Below are positions 53,754 to 63,006 of a stretch of DNA of 64,000 bases, one piece after another. Position 1 is the stretch's first letter; each line of letters begins with the position of its first letter. Source of the stretch: Arenibacter echinorum (lineage in GTDB: Bacteria; Bacteroidota; Bacteroidia; Flavobacteriales; Flavobacteriaceae). The DNA lies in assembly GCF_003259375.1 (NCBI RefSeq), contig NZ_QLLN01000005.1, forward strand, positions 310,001 to 374,000, given 5' to 3'. The notes below the pieces were generated by a model. That model saw only the letters and a list, made by a program, of their open reading frames with translations. It had not been told where the DNA came from and searched no databases. Both the position numbers and the translations under genes were made by a program.

Positions 53754-54565
53754 CTACACTATGTTTTTTATTATCGAACAAATCAAAGAGAGTATCATAT
53801 ATGCCAATACACTATTCATATGTCTGAAGTGATTCTTTTATCAATTTTCTTAAATCCCATATTTCTTCAACTCTAACCAACCGATTTTCGTTTCGACTTC
53901 AAGAGTGCGAACAATAATTCGTAGCCAACATTAAAATTTCGAATGGTACAGCAATGTTAATAAGAGGTGGAAGTTGTTAAAGGGAATTATGGTTTAATAT
54001 TCGGGTGAAATGGTTATAAGGCATTACTACCCAATTATATGAATTTTAATAACCCATATGGAAGTACTATAATCGTATTTAAGTATGGAATAATAGTAGG
54101 GAACACTGGACTGTCTGCAAAATTTGCTAACATTACCGATTTTCATAAAATTATTCCTAAACTAGGCTTTAGCTCTGAAGGTCTTGATGTAGTTGCCTGG
54201 AGTTTTTCCAAATTGTTTTTTAAAGCAGGTTCTGAAATATTTTAAATCTGAAAAACCCACCATAAAAACTACTTCCGTAATAGAATATCCGCCGGATTTT
54301 ATAAGATTTGAAGCTCTTTTTATTCTTATGGTCCTAATGAATTCAGAGGTCGATTGGCGTATAAACGAATTCTACCAAATATGAAACAATTATTTTTGGC
54401 ATTTAAAACTAATGAAATGTGACATTATCCAATACATAATCCAAATCCTTTTAAATAGCATTCAATTCTACAACGAAATAGAGCATAATGCCTAATACTT
54501 AGAACCCAATTAAATATAAAACTATAACTAAGGTTGAGGAATGTCTGTATATAATAGGTATGCCT
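53754..54565. other. Intergenic region holding only the HTCS remnant
   Basis: 812 bp between the lactonase start and the SnoaL-like gene stop. Apart from the regulator fragment no gene is seen. Short plus-strand frames here run antisense to the remnant and are not genes. The 350 bp next to the lactonase should carry the promoter of the catabolic and SusC/SusD operon. Confidence 0.55.
54162..54356 (-). pseudogene. Truncated duplicate of the HTCS AraC domain
   Basis: On the minus strand a 64-residue open remnant reads Q-S-T-S-E-F-I-R-T-I-R-I-K-R-A-S ... F-G-K-T-P-G-N-Y-I-K-T-F-R-A-K-A and stop. It is nearly identical to the last 64 residues of the HTCS gene ending at 63007 (differences include M to I, E to G and P to L), and similarity continues about 50 bp past the stop codon. 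Homology ends abruptly at the Gln codon; upstream bases are unrelated and no start codon is in place. It is therefore a 3' fragment left by recombination or decay of a second regulator gene. It lies 400 bp upstream of the lactonase operon, the place where a cognate regulator would be expected. Confidence 0.85.
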
Positions 54566-55045
54566 TTAGAAAATAGTTGTAATGTCCCCCGCAAAAGTGT
54601 GTAGTTTTATTTTCCCATCGTAAACAACCAGGGTATCACTACCTAAAGATATTTCTACAGTTCGGGATTTCGCATACCACACGATATAAGCCAACTCATT
54701 TTCAATAACTTTTCGATTCATTTCAAATTGAGTGTCATTACTTGGCAATTTAGCAAAAAGTGTAACATAAAATGCTTCTATCTGGTCAAGCCCCTTAAAA
54801 GTAGCATTAGGAGTTACAACTATGGATTCATCTGTGTAATCGGACATTATAGATACCAAATTATTTTCTCCAAATGCGGTAAGATGGTGTATTAAAACTT
54901 TACTTGTTTCTTCTGTACTTACCATTTTCCTACTCAATGATAAAACACTATTATCAATATTTGAACCCTTCGGTACATTTGTACTTGAGCACCCAAGGTT
55001 AGAAATATAAAATCCAATAATTATAATTTTAAATATTTTTTTCAT
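54566..55045 (-). CDS. SnoaL/NTF2-like lipoprotein, 159 aa
   Basis: A small exported protein with lipobox N-L-G-C (Cys19). Residues ~45-155 fit the cone-shaped NTF2/SnoaL fold: I-H-H-L-T-A-F-G-E-N-N-L-V-S-I-M-S-D-Y-T-D-E-S-I-V-V-T-P, then F-K-G-L-D-Q-I-E-A-F-Y, then paired beta strands. The fold serves as enzyme or binding module and does not predict a substrate. It is the last gene of the leftward group with the decarboxylase-like and glucuronidase-like genes but is separated from them by 475 bp. Confidence 0.75.
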   Translation of the reverse strand: MKKIFKIIIIGFYISNLGCSSTNVPKGSNIDNSVLSLSRKMVSTEETSKVLIHHLTAFGENNLVSIMSDYTDESIVVTPNATFKGLDQIEAFYVTLFAKLPSNDTQFEMNRKVIENELAYIVWYAKSRTVEISLGSDTLVVYDGKIKLHTFAGDITTIF

Positions 55046-55520
55046 TTTTTTAATATGATGTTAATTAAGTCTAAAATAAATTCACTTTTAAGGATAATTA
55101 AAAGCTAATTGTCCATTTTTGATTAAAATGGGATTGGAAGAAATCTTTATCCCATAAACATTACACCTAGGCTACACTTTATCATGTATGTCAATTTTCA
55201 TGAAATTATTAATGCTTTATCTTACTAGTTCTGTTGGATAACTCTTAATCTTCTGTCTATATGAAAAACTACATCGCTTACACAAAATAACTTCCTCCCT
55301 CGAACACTCTTATCTACATAAATAGTGAAATTTATAACTGCAATATGAATTGGGAATACCTGGCCACCAAGAGCACACCAACACTTCTAAAATTTACCTA
55401 TATTTCCTCTTATTTATTCCGCAGAAAATACACTATTATCACAAAAGATTGTACACAATAAGAATCTAAGCCCCAACAATCATTACACAATTTTTATCCT
55501 TACAGAACATGCTGTCCTAT
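55046..55520. other. Intergenic region upstream of the SnoaL-like gene
   Basis: 475 bp with no supported gene and no clear terminator after the decarboxylase-like gene. AT-rich; probably contains the promoter of the SnoaL-like gene. Confidence 0.45.
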
Positions 55521-56327
55521 TTATTTCTTCCTATACTGGAATTCCGTTTCAAATCCAACATTTCTAAAGGCATCTGTGTCTGGTAAAACGAATTTGTACT
55601 CATGCATTTCATCCATTGAAACTTCCAGCGTTTCTGCTTCAAATTCCATAACATGGCCGCCAAATTTAAGATCATCCGAAATGAAATGGAAGTGAAAACC
55701 ACCAACATTAATATTTCCAATAAATTCCGGGCAATAAAAGCCTACAATAGTACCCTCGAAATTATCACGTGTGAACACTGGGCGATTAGGAATCAATACA
55801 TCCAATCCATCTGTGAAGGGTGGTTCCTGCTTATGTAAACCTCCACATTTCATCCAATTAAATTTGCCATGAATTTTGAATGAATAGAACATATTTTTTG
55901 AAGGTAAGTTTTCATTGATTCTTCTCCTTAATTCATCAAAACCTAAGGTATCATCGATATTGAAGCTATGATCTTCTCGGAAAAAACCAGCATTGGCATA
56001 AACAATTTTCGCGTTATCCGATGGCACATATACGGTCCCGTCCTCCTTAATCTGATATGGTATACCATCTAACATTACCAATTCACCGTCTAACATGGTA
56101 TAGGACCCAAGACCTATATTCCCCTTCCTTTTTAATTCTTTAACCGTAAGGTCACCTTCAAAAACCTTGTTAACAAAGGCATACCAAATAGAATATTGAT
56201 AAAATTCCTCCAGCACCTCGATTTCTGAAACGTCATTCCCGCTTATCTTTTTGGTAATATTGTCATTACAACTGGTCAAACTGCTGATTAGAAATAAAAT
56301 AAAGATTGAGATTGAAATGGTTTTCAT
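55521..56327 (-). CDS. Alpha-acetolactate decarboxylase-like lipoprotein
   Basis: Fold of acetolactate decarboxylase (PF03306), but exported: lipobox L-T-S-C at Cys20. Family marks are clear: G-L-G-S-Y-T-M-L-D-G-E-L-V-M-L-D-G near 72-88, G-T-I-V-G-F-Y-C-P-E at 192-201, and H-F-H ... G-G-H giving His212, His214 and His225, the zinc triad with correct spacing. The conserved Arg of the usual R-S-V-P-x-Q segment appears lost: residues 160-167 read K-C-G-G-L-H-K-Q. In known enzymes that Arg and a Glu act in decarboxylation. A periplasmic position in a sulfatase locus and the missing Arg suggest a different substrate, perhaps a keto sugar acid. The structural call is firm, the reaction is not. Confidence 0.85.
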   Translation of the reverse strand: MKTISISIFILFLISSLTSCNDNITKKISGNDVSEIEVLEEFYQYSIWYAFVNKVFEGDLTVKELKRKGNIGLGSYTMLDGELVMLDGIPYQIKEDGTVYVPSDNAKIVYANAGFFREDHSFNIDDTLGFDELRRRINENLPSKNMFYSFKIHGKFNWMKCGGLHKQEPPFTDGLDVLIPNRPVFTRDNFEGTIVGFYCPEFIGNINVGGFHFHFISDDLKFGGHVMEFEAETLEVSMDEMHEYKFVLPDTDAFRNVGFETEFQYRKK

Positions 56328-56422
56328 GATATAAAAATTGTGATTTATTTTGTTCGTTTATTCTGATATAATAATTTACTTATCCACAAATGGTATTCAA
56401 ATACTTTATTTTTTTTAGCATA

Positions 56423-58624
56423 TTATGCCTTTTTGGCCAAATCTATATCAGCCTTAACTTCCTTCTCTAGTTTGTCCCAGTCAAAAACACCCTGCATCGA
56501 TATATTCATTTTTATATATTGTTCGGTTAAAATTTTGCTGTATAATTTCCAGAATTTTAATGATTCTTCCAATTGGCCGATTGCAATGGTTTTGTATTTT
56601 TCATTATTTGATACTAGATACAATTTAAGGTTCGTCGCTCCACGAATTTTTGCGCTATAATAATTACCCAAATGAGCCATCGCTTTAATATCGCCAATCG
56701 TTTCGGCCAACTCATTGTTATCATAAGAATTCATTTTTTCGGTAAGGGATAATGCTTCTTTCCCATACAATTCAAGCATGTCAGCCACTTGTAAAGGAGT
56801 TGTTCCTGAAATTTTACTTTGATCTATAATAGCTCTGACATAATTTTTAATTGTTATTAGATTACTATCATCCATTACTGGAGCATTGATAAAATCATAA
56901 ATATTATGATATCCATCAATGGCATTGGCTACCCCTGAACCAATACACGCTTCTGGCCACCAAAGATAATCCCAACTAAACCAATGAAACTTATTGATTA
57001 ATGGAATAACCTTAGAAGATTCTTGCCAGGCCGTATAGAGATCATTGCTATCCACAGACGGAAATCGATTGCCAATCAAACCCTTCAATAGTTCGGGAGA
57101 GGTTTCTGGATCATAACCCATTCGCCCCCAAAGCAAAAAACTAAACCAATGCTTTTCGTTCTCTAAAATGCGTGGTGAAGTTGGATTTTTACTGATACTT
57201 TCGCGCGCCCATACAAAACGATCTGACCCCATATAGTACCCGGCTGTTCTTTCGCCTTTTGGAAGGTTTAGAATATATTTTCGAACATATTCCGCATCAC
57301 CCCACCGTAAATTATAGATATCATCATTTCTTAAATTCCACCATGTTGAAACCCCTTTTGGTATATTAGGAAAAAATTCTTTTTCAGCAAATTGGGGATT
57401 ATACGCTGAATAGATTCTTGCTCTGCCATATTTAAAGCTCATATCATAACCATCTTTAAGCTGTTTAAATCGACTATTGATTTTATTAAAATCGGTCCAC
57501 CAATAGCGGTGAATAAATCTAATCTTCCTGTCCGGCTGTTCGTTTTGAACATCCTGTATACCCTTCCCATATGTTTCCCATAACCATTCTTCCTTTTCAT
57601 CAGAATTTACACCGTGCATGTTTTCGCCAGCAGTAGTACCAATCCCGGCAAGTTTAGGGTAAGTAGAAAGAAGTTTTGATACCGACTTTCTTTGGTAATC
57701 TTTTGTAATTTCATTTTCCTTACTTTGGGTTATGCCATATTTACCCAATGCACCGTTCATATGAATATTCCAAGTAATAATGTAAAATTCAATACCACGA
57801 TGATCGGCATAGTCCATGACTTTTTGCCATAGTACTATTTTCTCATCTATTGTCATGGTTTTAATCTTACCTGTATCATCATAAATATCATTTAAGGCCA
57901 CATCGGGATATTCCTCCAATTTTATCATCGAAGGAAAGGGGTGTTTGCTCCAAAGTGAAATTACGTTAAAGCGCTGTCTCGCCAATTCATCCAAATATGT
58001 TGTCCAAAAATTAAAATCCCACATATTAATAATATTGGATTGTGCAGAAGTTCCTCGATCATCGTGGCTAGGCGTTCTTGAATCTAATGGAATGTTAAAC
58101 TTCAATCCTCTTTTAGCAATATAAGGTGAGAAATCTTTATCTATCATTGAATCTAGCCCAGATGACATTACAATTTCACCGAGGTGAATACCCCCATACA
58201 TAGCGCCGATTCTATCTCCGCCAATTACCCAGTATGTTTTATTTTTCCCTTGGCCTGTAACTCTTAATGCATAATCCTGAGCTTTCATTTCTTTGATTAC
58301 TTTGCCGTTGGCCTCTGTCATAGCTCCAATCACTTCAGATTTATTATCCGCTATCACTATTTGCACACTATTAGGGTTATTAGAAAATTCCATAAGAGGT
58401 AGAAGTGATACTGACATGTTCTTCTCTGACAATATTCTTTTAAGATCTTCGGCGGCAAAGGCTATGGATGGTTCGGAACTTTCGTAATAAATATTGTATT
58501 GACCAGACATCAAATTGTTTTGCTCCAATTTATTATAAGGAGAAAACAAGCAGGCTGCTTTCATTCCGAAAATTATGCAAAATTGACATAAGGCTATTAC
58601 TAATTTTAATCGTCTAAATTTCAT
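56423..58624 (-). CDS. Alpha-glucuronidase-like (GH67/GH115-related) secreted protein, 733 aa
   Basis: Probably a glycoside hydrolase acting on an acidic oligosaccharide in the periplasm. Signal peptide in residues 8-24. Residues ~40-155 form the alpha/beta domain that precedes the barrel in GH67, GH84 and GH115 enzymes (W-V-I-G-G-D-R-I-G-A-M-Y-G-G-I-H-L-G-E). A TIM barrel follows (~170-500), with G-I-G-T-T-A-G-E-N-M-H-G placing Glu334 as a candidate catalytic acid and R-F-I-H-R-Y-W-W as a later strand. A helical C-terminal domain ends in K-A. Similarity to named families is distant by eye. It pairs with a related, larger protein at 59.9 kb. Confidence 0.75.
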   Translation of the reverse strand: MKFRRLKLVIALCQFCIIFGMKAACLFSPYNKLEQNNLMSGQYNIYYESSEPSIAFAAEDLKRILSEKNMSVSLLPLMEFSNNPNSVQIVIADNKSEVIGAMTEANGKVIKEMKAQDYALRVTGQGKNKTYWVIGGDRIGAMYGGIHLGEIVMSSGLDSMIDKDFSPYIAKRGLKFNIPLDSRTPSHDDRGTSAQSNIINMWDFNFWTTYLDELARQRFNVISLWSKHPFPSMIKLEEYPDVALNDIYDDTGKIKTMTIDEKIVLWQKVMDYADHRGIEFYIITWNIHMNGALGKYGITQSKENEITKDYQRKSVSKLLSTYPKLAGIGTTAGENMHGVNSDEKEEWLWETYGKGIQDVQNEQPDRKIRFIHRYWWTDFNKINSRFKQLKDGYDMSFKYGRARIYSAYNPQFAEKEFFPNIPKGVSTWWNLRNDDIYNLRWGDAEYVRKYILNLPKGERTAGYYMGSDRFVWARESISKNPTSPRILENEKHWFSFLLWGRMGYDPETSPELLKGLIGNRFPSVDSNDLYTAWQESSKVIPLINKFHWFSWDYLWWPEACIGSGVANAIDGYHNIYDFINAPVMDDSNLITIKNYVRAIIDQSKISGTTPLQVADMLELYGKEALSLTEKMNSYDNNELAETIGDIKAMAHLGNYYSAKIRGATNLKLYLVSNNEKYKTIAIGQLEESLKFWKLYSKILTEQYIKMNISMQGVFDWDKLEKEVKADIDLAKKA

Positions 58625-58857
58625 AGTTGATCTACTTGTTATTATGATGAAAGTGAAGTAATGTTTAGAACAAAAGGAGACAGGCTTCTTGTTCCATTTG
58701 ATTTCTCATTATTTTATTAATAATTGAATAATACACAGATTTGAAATTACTACCCTTTCCCAAGCAACAAAACGGGCTCTACCCTGTGCTATCCAATAGA
58801 TCCAATTTTGGTGGTCATCGGGGAAAATTATGGATGAACTTTATATTAATCAAACCT

Positions 58858-59685
58858 TTAATCATCCAAATTTTCTAGATATATCAAACTTTGAGGAATT
58901 TGTTCAACGGCCCTCGAAGACTCGTCCTCGATAAATAAATATTCCAATCCCATTTTTTTTGCTTCTGCTACCACTGCCGCAATATCTATTTGCCCTGTGC
59001 CTAATACCACATTGGTCTCCACATCAGATTTTCCAATTTTATTTCCTTCCACACCCTTTTTACAATCCTTTAGGTGCATTAATTTAAATTCTTCAGGATA
59101 GCGATGTAACCATTCTATAGGGTCTTCCCCGGGATGAGCAAACCAATAGACATCCATTTCAAAATCAAAGTGTTCCGAGTTTTTAATCATGTGGTCCATT
59201 AAAGTGGCACCTCGGTAAGGACCAAATTCGTACCCATGCGGATGGTAAGCTAGTGTTACACCCTCTCTCTCGAATATCTCACCTGCTTTGTTAAAAACAA
59301 CAAGTGCTTTTTGGGTATCTTCTAGGGTTAAAATAGCCCCGTTGTGGGGAATCCAAAAACAAACTACATATTTGGCCCCATAATCCTTAGCCCTTTGCAA
59401 CACGGTTTTAGGTGTCTTTTGCAATTCGCTAAACGGTGCGCTTACACTAACCATATCTAAATTATTTTTGGCCAATAATGCTTTATATTCTTGGAAGGTG
59501 TACCCCTGGGTCCCGTCGTTACCGTCCTCGATATTGGTAATTCCCCATTCCTTTATTTTAGCAAAAGTTCCTGGTACGTCTTTTTTAAATTCATTTCTAA
59601 GACTATACAACTGCAAGCCTATTTCTTGTGCTGATAAGGGGATTGCAAAAAGACCAATACCCATAATTAAAAATATTTTTTTCAT
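58858..59685 (-). CDS. Secreted sugar phosphate isomerase/epimerase-like TIM barrel
   Basis: Xylose-isomerase-like barrel of 275 aa with a cleavable Sec signal ending L-S-A-Q, so it works in the periplasm. Metal-binding residues are suggested by L-A-Y-H-P-H-G-Y-E-F, F-E-M-D-V-Y-W, L-M-H-L-K-D-C-K and F-I-E-D-E-S-S. The start G-L-Q-L-Y-S-L-R-N is typical of the family members next to Gfo/Idh oxidoreductases. It lies between the two glucuronidase-like genes on the same strand. A sugar phosphate is unlikely outside the cytoplasm, so the substrate is probably a free or keto sugar. Confidence 0.87.
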   Translation of the reverse strand: MKKIFLIMGIGLFAIPLSAQEIGLQLYSLRNEFKKDVPGTFAKIKEWGITNIEDGNDGTQGYTFQEYKALLAKNNLDMVSVSAPFSELQKTPKTVLQRAKDYGAKYVVCFWIPHNGAILTLEDTQKALVVFNKAGEIFEREGVTLAYHPHGYEFGPYRGATLMDHMIKNSEHFDFEMDVYWFAHPGEDPIEWLHRYPEEFKLMHLKDCKKGVEGNKIGKSDVETNVVLGTGQIDIAAVVAEAKKMGLEYLFIEDESSRAVEQIPQSLIYLENLDD

Positions 59686-59890
59686 CTGTCTATAATTAAT
59701 TTATGTGCTCTAAAAGAGCAGTTAAAAAAGATGCAAACATCAATAAAATTGAATCTTCATCTTCAAAATCTATGGTTTACTCTTGTATTTTTAGCGTTCA
59801 ACATCATTCAAGTTGTTTCCTGATTTCACCAGATTATTTTTTGAACAAGTACTAATATTTCGCCTTCGACAACACTTAAAATTGATGAAC

Positions 59891-62560
59891 CTACCTTCTA
59901 TCAAATTGTATTGTTATATATGGCGTTTCCAAATCCAAGTCAGGATAGATAAACCCATTGCCTTCATTATCCATTACTTCAAAAAAATACATCAAATCAA
60001 ATCTCTGATCTATTTGACTAGAAGGTACAATTCCAAGGAATTCACCACTTTCACCTCTACGCTCCATATTCAACGTCTTAAAATCCAAATGTTGATTTAC
60101 CGGGCGGTAGCGAAGTCTGGCCCATTTTATACCTGAAGGAGCTTTTATACTAGCCGCTATATTGATATCATGATTTAGAGGGGTATGACTTACCGCATGA
60201 TGTCTAATATCAAAGCTAGGCTTAGAATTTATCTTCGCGTTAACTTGGTACTTTGGTGCACTTCTCGGGCTATCTATCTTGCTATATGTACTTCTCTCTA
60301 TCTGAAGTTGTTGTAACCCTTTTTCGAGATAAGTGAGTTCATCTTTCCAATGTCCTGAAAGGTGGTGGTTAATATCCAAGTATACAGCCTCATCTATTCC
60401 AAACATTAAATCAGAAGTATAAACATCAGCTGCAGCCTCAACGATATTACGCCATGCCTCAATAGCTTGTTTTTCATAATTTATAGCATCATCTAGTGCA
60501 TGTGGGTCGTTAGTACGTTTATAAATACGATAGCTAATGGCAGCTGGAATCCTTATTGAATGATATAGGGCCAAATTAGATAGTATTTTTAAATCTGTAA
60601 TAGTCGAATAAAACTCCTTATTTCCATGGTCAATATATCCTTCGGCTTTGGCAATGAGTTGGTTTATTTCGAGGTTGGTCTGCGCAAACCATCTACTAGT
60701 ATTTGACGGCAACCTCTTAGCAGTTTCGTAGCCTTCTATCAATATTTGGGCTTCCGTATCAAAACTAGCAAATTGTTGAATATCGCTTCCCTCCGCCAAA
60801 GCATACTGTGGCAAATCTCCAAACCTTTGTTTTTCCGGCCAACCACGTGTTGTAGGAAACTTGCCATAAGGTGAACAGGCTGCTATAATTTTGGGCAATA
60901 TCCAACTGGCCTTGTGCAAAGCTTCTTCTACCGCTGCACCCCCATCTTTTCCAAAGCGTTTCTCAAATTCGCGATGCCACGTCTCCGATGGAGTGTTGGG
61001 GTTATAAGCCAAACGGCCAAAAGCCTGAAAAAAATGCCAATAACGCTCAAATTCATAGTCGTAATAGATATATGGTGGGGACAATAAATTTATCGGCTCC
61101 ATATTGTGTGGTTGAGCCTCCATTTTAGTGGCAAGAGGTTCATTTATTTCAAATCCTTCTCCATCATAAAGGTGCGTACTAGCAGCAAATCGCCGAGCAT
61201 ATTCTGGGCTGCCCCAAAGGAGTATTCGTTGAGTACCCCCGGTCCACAAACGCCAATGAATTTTGTAGTTTTTAGGGTAACGCAACATATCTGCATAACT
61301 ATGACGACGATCGAATTGGTTTTCACGATTTATGTGAGTGGGATGAAAGGGAAGCCCCATTTGCTCCATCCAGTACTTTGTAGTTACTCGGAAATTCAAA
61401 TTCAAACTGTTTGCTATTTGAATTATCGATTCAGGCAATTCTTTGGCTCGCAAATCTACTTGAAGGTTTGGGAATTTGGCCTTTATCATTTTAAAAACTT
61501 CAGTCCAAAAAAGTTCCATTTCTTTTCCACTCTTTAAGCCAGATTCAGCATGCATACGAAATTGAATTCCGTCAATATTTGGCACTTCTTGAAGAAACTT
61601 GTCTAAAGCTGCTTTAGTATAATTCGCTAGATTCCTGCCATTAAGCCCTGTGACCAAATAATTTTTATCATCTTCGGACTCCACTTCTCCAGAAAGCCCT
61701 CCCGTTTGAATACCCCCACGAAAGATATGGTCCCATATCCCTACTTTAAATTCTAACCCTCTTTCGTGAGCCATTTCAATCATGCGATTTAGTGCCGCAA
61801 GATTTTTTTGTTGTTCCGAGAAAGTTAAATTACCCATTTTTATATTCGGAAACCCATCTACATCAAAAAAGTATGGATAACATGGAGCAAGAAAACCACC
61901 ATTTTCATATCCAAAAATGACAATAATAGAATTGAACCTATTAATCGCAAGCATATCCATATACTTAGCCCAATAATCTTCATTATAAAACCTACTTTCC
62001 CAATAGGCACGGTTCATAGTATACAAGGATATAGCTCGATTACCTACATGCGGAGATTCGGTGATTGGCTCAACTTCGTTAAATGGGTCATTTTCATCAG
62101 AACTCCAGCTAAGGCGTTCACCAACATCAAGAATTCCATACATCAATCCTTTGCTATCTGAACCCTGAATCACCCAAACTGGTTTTGTCTTATACTCCGT
62201 TCTCCAAACCGATAATGATTCGGGCTGAATTAATAATGGTCTATTAGAGCCAAGAGCAAGTTCGCTCGCCAAACCTTTTCCAACGTTGGTCCCTAGAACC
62301 AAACAAGTTTCGCCAATAGCCTTATCAATGGAATCCACCTTCTCAAAAGTAATTTTTTGCTTTTCTAGTCTTGAAATCAATGACCTCAGCCCATGCTTAG
62401 CAGGCATTTCCATTTCTTGATCAATAACAATTGACAATTGTAAAGTTCTTTCAACTATGCAGGAAGAAAAAGATATGTTTACGAGTAAAAGCAATAAGGG
62501 GATTAGTATATTTGATTTGTTTCTAATCCAAGAATTCATGATTTGATTTATTCCTAACAT
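59891..62560 (-). CDS. Alpha-glucuronidase-like (GH67/GH115-related) lipoprotein, 889 aa
   Basis: A second, larger relative of the 56.4-kb protein. Lipobox S-F-S-S-C at Cys34; Met8 (62539) would give a more usual signal length. Residues ~40-135 form the alpha/beta N-domain (V-W-V-I-Q-G-S-D-S-K-G-L-M-Y-G-I-L-D-V-G-E), then a TIM barrel with M-N-R-A-Y-W-E-S-R-F-Y and I-D-G-I-Q-F-R-M-H-A-E-S-G, where the Glu aligns with the candidate acid of its relative. A helical domain and a beta-sandwich (~790-889) end the protein; the last may bind glycan. It is the first gene of the leftward group downstream of the HTCS. A surface or periplasmic exo-glucuronidase is plausible, not proven. Confidence 0.75.
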   Translation of the reverse strand: MLGINQIMNSWIRNKSNILIPLLLLLVNISFSSCIVERTLQLSIVIDQEMEMPAKHGLRSLISRLEKQKITFEKVDSIDKAIGETCLVLGTNVGKGLASELALGSNRPLLIQPESLSVWRTEYKTKPVWVIQGSDSKGLMYGILDVGERLSWSSDENDPFNEVEPITESPHVGNRAISLYTMNRAYWESRFYNEDYWAKYMDMLAINRFNSIIVIFGYENGGFLAPCYPYFFDVDGFPNIKMGNLTFSEQQKNLAALNRMIEMAHERGLEFKVGIWDHIFRGGIQTGGLSGEVESEDDKNYLVTGLNGRNLANYTKAALDKFLQEVPNIDGIQFRMHAESGLKSGKEMELFWTEVFKMIKAKFPNLQVDLRAKELPESIIQIANSLNLNFRVTTKYWMEQMGLPFHPTHINRENQFDRRHSYADMLRYPKNYKIHWRLWTGGTQRILLWGSPEYARRFAASTHLYDGEGFEINEPLATKMEAQPHNMEPINLLSPPYIYYDYEFERYWHFFQAFGRLAYNPNTPSETWHREFEKRFGKDGGAAVEEALHKASWILPKIIAACSPYGKFPTTRGWPEKQRFGDLPQYALAEGSDIQQFASFDTEAQILIEGYETAKRLPSNTSRWFAQTNLEINQLIAKAEGYIDHGNKEFYSTITDLKILSNLALYHSIRIPAAISYRIYKRTNDPHALDDAINYEKQAIEAWRNIVEAAADVYTSDLMFGIDEAVYLDINHHLSGHWKDELTYLEKGLQQLQIERSTYSKIDSPRSAPKYQVNAKINSKPSFDIRHHAVSHTPLNHDINIAASIKAPSGIKWARLRYRPVNQHLDFKTLNMERRGESGEFLGIVPSSQIDQRFDLMYFFEVMDNEGNGFIYPDLDLETPYITIQFDRR

Positions 62561-63006
62561 AAAAGATTAATTAGGGCATTCATCAAAAATTTGAAAACTA
62601 TTCTCGAATAATCGCTTTCCAAATGGATTAATTTTTTTCATATCTCCGTTGTTTGATTAAGGTTGCAGTAACCGATTTATATAAAGAAGGCATAAAATTC
62701 CTTGAGTCCAATTAAATAAGTTTAAGCCGTAGCGGCCAATTAATTTCTAGTTTTACAACTATTTTGAAATCCTAATAAAACAAAATAATTGCATTCCTCA
62801 ATACTAATAAGAAATTCTGTTGATTTAAAGGATATATGGTTTTATGAAAGGGGGAAATGATTTTTACCCTGGTATTGCGCGATTTTTAGCAAATTTCCTC
62901 TACTAAAATGATTCTACTAGAGAAATGGAGTTGAATCCAAGTAATATATAATTGGAGTTACTACAACATTGTCGGCAAACATTGTCCTTTATAAAACATT
63001 CCTCAG
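62561..63006. other. Intergenic region after the HTCS gene
   Basis: 446 bp without a gene. The part next to the HTCS stop (about 62960-63006) is repeated, in degraded form, next to the regulator remnant at 54.1 kb. The rest should carry the HTCS-controlled promoter of the glucuronidase-like operon. Confidence 0.5.

Noticed and set aside
54039-54384. Two short plus-strand frames near 54.1-54.4 kb
   Set aside because: They lie antisense to the HTCS remnant; the same antisense pattern exists opposite the intact HTCS.
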